A stretch of DNA of 64,000 bases from Fuscibacter oryzae. Its GTDB lineage: Bacteria; Pseudomonadota; Alphaproteobacteria; Rhodobacterales; Rhodobacteraceae. Both the position numbers and the translations under genes were made by a program. Location of the stretch: NCBI RefSeq assembly GCF_016765795.1, contig NZ_JAESVP010000005.1, positions 310,001-374,000 on the forward strand. Reading direction: 5' to 3'. Below the pieces are notes generated by a model. It did no database searches, had not been told where the DNA came from, and worked only from the letters and a program-made list of their open reading frames with translations. Positions 59,053 to 64,000 of this stretch are shown piece by piece (position 1 is the stretch's first letter; each line of letters opens with the position of its first letter).

Positions 59053-60645
59053 ATGGGCCTGTCGCGCCGGCGCGATTCCTCTCATATCTGGCCGGGGTTC
59101 GTCGATGCGGTGACGACGCTCCTCATGGTGATGATGTTCATCCTGACCATCTTTACCGTGATGCAGGCCGTGTTGCGCGACACGATCACCACCCAGACCA
59201 CGGAATTGGACGACCTGAACCAGACCGTCGCGCAACTGGCCGATGCCTTGGGCCTGGAAAAACAAAAGGCCACCGATTTGCAGGCGCAGGTGGGGAACCT
59301 GTCGGCCTCGCTGAGCGCCGCGCAGGCCGAGGGCGACAAGCAATCCGCCCTGATCGCCACGCTGACCGGGCAGTTGCAGGCAGCGCAGGGTGACCTTGCC
59401 ACGGCGCAAGGCCGGATCACGAGTTTTGAGGCGCAGGTGGCCAGCCTGCTGTCCGAACGCGACAGCGCACGTGGGCAGGTGACCGATCTGCAAACCGCGC
59501 AGACCAAGCTGCTTTCGGAAAAAGAGGCGCTGGACCTCGCCGTCGCCAAGGCCCGCGCCGAGATCGACAAATCGGCGGAAGAGGCCCGCCTTGCCGCCGC
59601 AAGGCGCGAGGCGCTGGAGGCTTTGGTCGCCGATCTGCGCGCCAAGGGGCAGGCCGATGCGACGGCGCTGACGGCAGCGCAGACCAAGATTTCCGATGCC
59701 GAAGCTGCCCGTCTGGTCGATGCCGCCGCCATGCAGGCGCTGCGGGAAAAGCTGAAGGGCAGCGAGACCGAACTGACCTCGATGACCCTCGCGCTGGAGG
59801 AACAGCGCAAGCGGGCCGAGGAAACGCTGACCCTGCTCGCCGCCGCCCGCACCGATGCCGCCAAGGCCGCAACCACGGGTGATGACCGCGCCGCCCGGCT
59901 GGCTGTGGCGCAGGCCGCGCTAACGGCAGAACAGAAAAAGACCGTCGAGGCCGCGCAGAAGATGGAACTGCTGAACCAGCAGATCGCCGCCCTGCGCAGC
60001 CAGTTGGGCAGTTTGCAGGCAGTGCTGGATGCCTCTGCCGTCAAGGATGCCGAAGCCAAGGTGCAATTGGATGCGTTGGGCAGCCAGCTTAATTCCGCGC
60101 TGGCGCAGGTGGCTTCGGAACAAAAGAAGCGGGCGGAGCTGGAAGAGGCGGAACGCAAGCGGCTGGAAAACGAGAACGAAAACCTCGCCAAATACCGCAG
60201 CGAATTCTTCGGCCAGATCAGCCAGATCATGGCCGGCCGCTCCGGTGTGCGGGTTGTGGGCGACCGGTTCGTGTTTTCCTCCGAAGTGCTGTTCCAGCCG
60301 GGCTCGGCCGACCTTGCCCCTGAAGGGCAGGCCCAGATCGCGCAGGTGGTGGCGACGCTGAATGAGGTGCTGCCGGAAATTCCGCCCGGCATCGACTGGA
60401 TCATCCGGGTTGATGGCCATACCGACAATGTGCCCCTGTCCGGCACGGGCGAATTCAAGGACAACTGGCAGCTTTCGCAGGCCCGGTCGCTGGCCGTGGT
60501 GCGTTATATGTCCGAAGTGCTGGGCTTTCCGCCCGAGCGGCTGGCGGCAACCGGGTTTGGTGAATACCGGCCCGTTGCGGAAGGCGACAGCCCCGACGCG
60601 CGGGCACAGAACCGGCGGATCGAGTTGAAGCTGACGGAGAGGTGA
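59053..60645 (+). CDS. OmpA/MotB-like peptidoglycan-binding protein with long coiled coil
   Basis: Protein of 530 residues. One TM helix (~17-40) begins with WPGFVDAVTTLLMVMMF; its Asp sits where MotB, ExbD and ZorB carry a proton-binding Asp. A coiled coil spans ~50-370 in the periplasm. The OmpA-like domain is at ~395-525 (FQPGSADLAPEGQAQI, VDGHTDNVPLSG, NWQLSQARSLAVVRYM, ATGFGEYRPV), a peptidoglycan binder. Likely forms an ion-driven complex with the upstream gene product. Confidence 0.87.
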   Translation: MGLSRRRDSSHIWPGFVDAVTTLLMVMMFILTIFTVMQAVLRDTITTQTTELDDLNQTVAQLADALGLEKQKATDLQAQVGNLSASLSAAQAEGDKQSALIATLTGQLQAAQGDLATAQGRITSFEAQVASLLSERDSARGQVTDLQTAQTKLLSEKEALDLAVAKARAEIDKSAEEARLAAARREALEALVADLRAKGQADATALTAAQTKISDAEAARLVDAAAMQALREKLKGSETELTSMTLALEEQRKRAEETLTLLAAARTDAAKAATTGDDRAARLAVAQAALTAEQKKTVEAAQKMELLNQQIAALRSQLGSLQAVLDASAVKDAEAKVQLDALGSQLNSALAQVASEQKKRAELEEAERKRLENENENLAKYRSEFFGQISQIMAGRSGVRVVGDRFVFSSEVLFQPGSADLAPEGQAQIAQVVATLNEVLPEIPPGIDWIIRVDGHTDNVPLSGTGEFKDNWQLSQARSLAVVRYMSEVLGFPPERLAATGFGEYRPVAEGDSPDARAQNRRIELKLTER

Positions 60646-60761
60646 CCCCCTCACCCTACCCTCTCCCCCGAGGGGAGAGGGGGCGCTGCATGGGCAAAGC
60701 GCGCGCCATGGCCATGGGGCACTCTCCCTCTCCCCTCGGGGGAGAGGGCCGGGGTGAGGGG
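60646..60761. repeat. Pyrimidine/purine inverted repeat between convergent genes
   Basis: Left CCCCTCACCC (near 60648) with CCCTCTCCCCCGAGGGGAGAGG; right CCCTCTCCCCTCGGGGGAGAGG then GGGGTGAGGGG (60726-60761). Each half is a hairpin, and the two halves are also complementary to each other. Related short hairpins lie near 30507 and 48559. Confidence 0.75.
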
Positions 60762-60763
60762 CG

Positions 60764-62764
60764 TCAGTGCGCCACCCGTGGCCGACCCGAGGCCACCACC
60801 GTCACCATACCCTCGATGAACATCTTCGCGCCCTCCACCTCGGCCTCGCGCAACTCACGGCTGGCGATGACGTGCAGATCCTCGGCCCCCGCCTGCCGTG
60901 CCCGCGCCTCGGCCTCGGTCCGCAGGCCCGCCTCCATCGCGGCCAGTGCGGCCTCTGCCGTGGTGAAACTTTGCAACCCATCCGCCAGATGCGCCACGAA
61001 CCGCCCCGCGGCGGGAGAGGAGACCAGCCCCGACACCCGCTGGCTGACCTGCCCCACCACGGCACCGATGGCATTGGCCACACCGGCGTGTTCAGGCAGG
61101 ATCGTCTCGCAGCCCAACTTTTCGCCCACCGCGCCATAGTAGGAAGGTGCCGAGGCCCCCAGCCCGATCACCGGCACGTTCAGCCGCGCCGACAGGGCGA
61201 TGACGCCGCGATGGTTCACCAGCCCCTTCGCCAGCAGCACATGACGCGCCAGCGCGCCCGCATCCTGCCCGGCAAAGGCCGGGTCTTCGGCAAAGGCGGC
61301 TTCCAGCAGGCAATCGGCGGTCTGGTCGGTCAACTGGTCGATAATGCTTTGCGCAAGGGTTGCACCATCCGCTGCAAACCGCTCACCCGCCCCCGTCCGC
61401 CGCCGAGCGATCAGGGTCAGCGCCTTTGTGGCTGCCTCGCCATCCCATGCGTCCAGCCGCCCCAGCACATGGCTCGCGTCCGAAGGCGTCACGCCCGAAA
61501 TCATCACCAACCCCCGCGCCACCAGACGCTCCAGCGCCGCCACCTCGATCCGGCTGGTCAGGGCGCTGGCCATCGGCATCGGCTCGGTGATGCGGGCCAG
61601 AACCGCCGCTTCTCGCGTGGTCAGCCCCCCGGCCTGCCCGCCCATCGGCACCACGAAACGCCCGTCAAACTCGCCCGCCGTTTCGGTCGAAAGCCAGCGG
61701 TCCAACGCGGCATGAACCATCGGCCCCGCATCCACCGCCAGCAGCGATACCGGCATCAACCGGCGCGGGCCAAGCCGCAGGCCCCCGGTCAGGCCAGCCG
61801 TCAACAGATGCACCTCGCTGTCACCGCCAAGGCCCCAGGTGCGCATCGCCACCGCCTCGACCATGGTGCGGAACCCGCCCACTTGCGCGCCTGCGGGGTC
61901 AATCTCTGGCAGGCCATCTTTCAGCAGGGCGATGTCGGTTGTGGTGCCGCCGATGTCCGACACCAGCGCATCCTTGGCCCCGGTCAGCCAGCGCGCGCCG
62001 ACGATGCTGGCAGCGGGGCCAGAGAGGATGGTTTCGATGGGACGCTCGCGCACCATAGCCGCCGAAATCAGCGCGCCATCGCCGCGCACCACCATCAGGG
62101 GTGCCTTGATGCCCGCCGTTTCCAGATGCCGCTCGCAGGCCGCGACCAGACGGTCGATCATGCCGATCAGCCGCGCGTTCAGCACTGCCGTCAGCGCCCG
62201 CTTCGGCCCGTTCAATTGCGCCGACAGCTCATGCGAACAAGTCACAGGCCGCCCTGTGACCCGCCGGATCAGATCGCGCGCGGCAATCTCATGCGCCGGG
62301 TTCCGCGTGGCAAACCGCGCGGCGACGGCGAAGCCCATCACCTGATCGGCCAGTTCGACCAGTTGCGCCTCCAGCCCTGACAGATCCAGCGGCGCAGCCT
62401 CGCCCCCCGCGTGGTTGTGACCGCCGTCCAGCAAGATAACCGGGTCGCCCTTCAGCGCTTCGGTCAGACCGCCGCGCTCCATATCGCCCGCATCGAACCC
62501 GATGAAGACCAGCGCGACGCGGCCCCCCTGCCCTTCCACCAGCGCATTGGTGGCAAGCGTGGTAGACAGCGAGACCAGCGCGATCTGGTCGGCCCGCACC
62601 CCGGCAGCGGCCAGTGCCGCATCCGCCGCCCGCCCGATGCCAAGGGCCAGATCGGCCCGCGTGGTCAGCGACTTGGCCTTGCCCAGAACCGCCTGCGCGC
62701 CCTCGTCCACGATCACCGCATCGGTATAGGTTCCGCCGGTATCCACCCCAAGGAAATAGGCCAT
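60764..62764 (-). CDS. Hydantoinase/oxoprolinase A-family protein (HyuA-like)
   Basis: ATP-grasp-like actin-fold enzyme subunit, 666 residues. N-terminal GVDTGGTYTDAVIVDEGAQ (~6-24), SLSTTLATNALVEGQGGRVAL (~66-86), and SDIGGTTTDIALLKDGLPEID (~266-286), the phosphate loops of HyuA. No HyuB-type gene is adjacent, which differs from most loci. Substrate (hydantoin, oxoproline or N-methylated lactam) unknown. GGAG... near 62773 may be its ribosome-binding site. Confidence 0.85.
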   Translation of the reverse strand: MAYFLGVDTGGTYTDAVIVDEGAQAVLGKAKSLTTRADLALGIGRAADAALAAAGVRADQIALVSLSTTLATNALVEGQGGRVALVFIGFDAGDMERGGLTEALKGDPVILLDGGHNHAGGEAAPLDLSGLEAQLVELADQVMGFAVAARFATRNPAHEIAARDLIRRVTGRPVTCSHELSAQLNGPKRALTAVLNARLIGMIDRLVAACERHLETAGIKAPLMVVRGDGALISAAMVRERPIETILSGPAASIVGARWLTGAKDALVSDIGGTTTDIALLKDGLPEIDPAGAQVGGFRTMVEAVAMRTWGLGGDSEVHLLTAGLTGGLRLGPRRLMPVSLLAVDAGPMVHAALDRWLSTETAGEFDGRFVVPMGGQAGGLTTREAAVLARITEPMPMASALTSRIEVAALERLVARGLVMISGVTPSDASHVLGRLDAWDGEAATKALTLIARRRTGAGERFAADGATLAQSIIDQLTDQTADCLLEAAFAEDPAFAGQDAGALARHVLLAKGLVNHRGVIALSARLNVPVIGLGASAPSYYGAVGEKLGCETILPEHAGVANAIGAVVGQVSQRVSGLVSSPAAGRFVAHLADGLQSFTTAEAALAAMEAGLRTEAEARARQAGAEDLHVIASRELREAEVEGAKMFIEGMVTVVASGRPRVAH

Positions 62765-63104
62765 CTGACGCTCCGTCCTGTTCGCTGGGATGACATAGCC
62801 CGCCCAGCCCCGAAGGTCAGCCCCCCGGCGACCGCAACCTGCCCGTTCGCGACCGTCTTGGGGTGGATTGACGCAGGGGCAAGGGTTCGGTGCGGGCAGA
62901 TCAGGAAACGCATGGCGTTTCCCCGCCCGTGCGCGACCTTTCCGCCAGAGACGGTTCCGCCGGAACTACCAGAGGCCAGCGCCTGATCCGGGCGCGCGGG
63001 AAGCGCCCTCCGGGGGATGGGGGGCGGGCGGTGCAGATTGCCACTGCACCGTGTGGCGAAGGCGATGGCCTTCGCCAGCTTGGGCGGGGCAGGCCCCCCA
63101 AACC
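62765..63104. other. Intergenic region without recognised gene
   Basis: 340 bases between the HyuA-like start and rpoN stop (both minus strand). Open frames here have no ribosome-binding site or family match. It holds one perfect hairpin, TGGCGAAGGC / GCCTTCGCCA (63054-63077), without a T-run, possibly the end of rpoN. No other feature seen. Confidence 0.6.
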
Positions 63105-64000
63105 CTAGCGGCGACGGCGGCGATGGGCGGGGGGAATGCCCGCATCGGCGCGATATTGCGCGGCGGTTCGGCGTGGCAGGTCCACCCCCGTGTCGGCAAG
63201 CAAAGCCCGCGCAAGGGCGGCATCCGAAAGCGGGCGCTGCGGGTCTTCGCCCGCCACCAGACCCAGCAGCCGGTGGCGCAGCGCCGCGGCAGAGGTCGCC
63301 CCCCCACTTCCCTGCCGGGCCGAAGAAAACATTCGGCGCAGCCACCACGCCCCGCGCGGCGTATCAAGGCAGGTGCCCGCCACCACCCGGCTGATCGTGC
63401 TTTTATGCAGGCCCAGCGCCTCGGCCAGATCGGCCATGGTCATCGGCTCCAGCGCGGCAGCCCCGTCGTTCAGCGCCGCCTCCTGCCGGGCGGCAATCTC
63501 GCGGCCGACGCGCAACAGAGTGGCATTGCGCGCCTTCACAGCCTGTTGCAGCGCCCTTGCGGCGGCCAGTTGTGCAGCATCCCCCGCCTCGGCCCGCCGC
63601 ACCTCCAGCGTGGGCAGGGCCGAGCGGTTCAGCGATATCTCCCACCCCCCCTCGGGCCGCGCCCGCGCCAAAAGGTCCGGCTCTCGGGGTGGCGGGGCGG
63701 CTGCACCCGGCCCGGCAAAGCTGGCCCCCGGCTTGGGGTTCATCCCCCGGATCAGGCGGAACCGCGCCAGAACCCCGGCCTCGTCACAGCCCGCCAACCG
63801 CGCCAGCCGCGCCGTCTGGCCCGATGCCAGAAGCGGCAGATTGGCCAGCACCACCTGCATCGCACCATCCAGCGCATCCATTTCCTGCGCCTGCAAGGCC
63901 AGACATTCGGCCAGATCGCGGGCAAACAACCCGCGCGGCTCAATCTGTTGCAACTGTTTCAACACCGCCTCCACCTCGGCCAGCGTCACCGCCGCCTCAT
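63105..64000 (-). CDS. rpoN: RNA polymerase sigma-54 factor RpoN (N-terminus outside the window)
   Basis: At least 298 residues visible; the frame is open to base 64000. Core-binding domain start reads LKQLQQIEPRGLFARDLAECLALQ, preceded by EAAV. DNA-binding part: HTH region MTMADLAEALGLHKSTISRVVAGTCLDTPRGAWWLRRMF (~178-215 of the visible part), RpoN box PRRTAAQYRADAGIP (~275) in place of the usual ARRTVAKYRE. The GTG near 63989 is not a real start. Rhodobacteraceae often carry several rpoN copies. Confidence 0.9.
   Translation of the reverse strand, partial: EAAVTLAEVEAVLKQLQQIEPRGLFARDLAECLALQAQEMDALDGAMQVVLANLPLLASGQTARLARLAGCDEAGVLARFRLIRGMNPKPGASFAGPGAAAPPPREPDLLARARPEGGWEISLNRSALPTLEVRRAEAGDAAQLAAARALQQAVKARNATLLRVGREIAARQEAALNDGAAALEPMTMADLAEALGLHKSTISRVVAGTCLDTPRGAWWLRRMFSSARQGSGGATSAAALRHRLLGLVAGEDPQRPLSDAALARALLADTGVDLPRRTAAQYRADAGIPPAHRRRRR

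Noticed and set aside
57889-60645. Zorya-type anti-phage defence (ZorA/ZorB look-alike)
   Set aside because: No ZorC, ZorD or ZorE-type gene follows. The coiled coil is in the OmpA-type partner, not in a long cytoplasmic ZorA tail, and neighbours are housekeeping genes.
60767-62380. 537-residue plus-strand open frame
   Set aside because: Antisense shadow of the HyuA-like gene.
1-64000. CRISPR arrays, prophage, insertion sequences, tRNA or rRNA genes
   Set aside because: No regularly spaced direct repeats, transposase or integrase motifs, or tRNA-like cloverleaf sequences were recognised on either strand.

Overview
The window is chromosomal DNA of a GC-rich alphaproteobacterium, most likely a member of the Rhodobacteraceae (Rhodobacter, Tabrizicola or Gemmobacter-like). 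The grounds are the GC-rich codon use, the ccoNOQP/ccoGHIS cluster with FNR-type boxes, an alphaproteobacterial glutamate-cysteine ligase, TrcR (DUF1013), DUF1285, DUF2125 and extensin-family genes, and GAGGATATTT-containing intergenic repeats. It is gene-dense core sequence. I see no insertion sequence, prophage, CRISPR array, rRNA or tRNA gene. Layout, left to right. 1-3191: the 3' end of rimO, a PRC-barrel gene, ubiK, a hydroxypyruvate isomerase-like gene and a DUF1285 gene. 3252-9980: a tightly coupled moxR / DUF58 / BatA-DUF4159 / VWA-GATase membrane operon. 9990-15250: a DMSP-lyase-like cupin coupled to DUF599, then glycolate oxidase glcDEF. 15439-21804: a secreted trypsin-like protease, Hsp20, two separate ECF sigma modules (one coupled to an anti-sigma factor, one to a VWA protein) and small secreted proteins. 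21975-29038: gabD, an arylformamidase-like hydrolase, an OmpA-type envelope gene, ubiA divergent from rsmE. 29135-35702: gshA, then a minus-strand operon running pyrB, a PH-like membrane gene, a 40-residue membrane protein, two more PH-like genes, a catalytically degenerate pyrC, plsY and a secreted protein. 35799-38215: an iron-sulfur-less uracil-DNA glycosylase, a stand-alone DsbD N-domain protein and yqgE. 38242-48530: the cbb3 oxidase locus, with ccoNOQP separated from ccoGHIS by a LysR gene, a 41-residue ORF and a possible FNR-driven small RNA, plus a divergent uspA-like gene. 48668-53148: trcR, a secreted RNase T2, and a glutamine-synthetase-like/aminotransferase pair. 53287-56233: hisC-tyrC-extensin. 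56230-60645: DUF2125, ChaC, and an ExbB/MotA-like plus OmpA/MotB-like motor pair. 60764-64000: a HyuA-like gene and a truncated rpoN. How the parts connect: the respiratory block is the strongest functional unit. ccoNOQP encodes the high-affinity oxidase, ccoGHIS its copper and heme assembly, and four TTGAC/T-N4-A/GTCAA boxes tie ccoN, the Usp gene, ccoG and the putative small RNA to oxygen sensing. The pyrB operon ties pyrimidine synthesis to membrane proteins and phospholipid synthesis (plsY). No wholly new defence or mobile system was found. The best candidates for undescribed biology are the FNR-box/terminator unit beside ccoG, the PH-domain trio inside the pyr operon, and the motor pair with a long periplasmic coiled coil.
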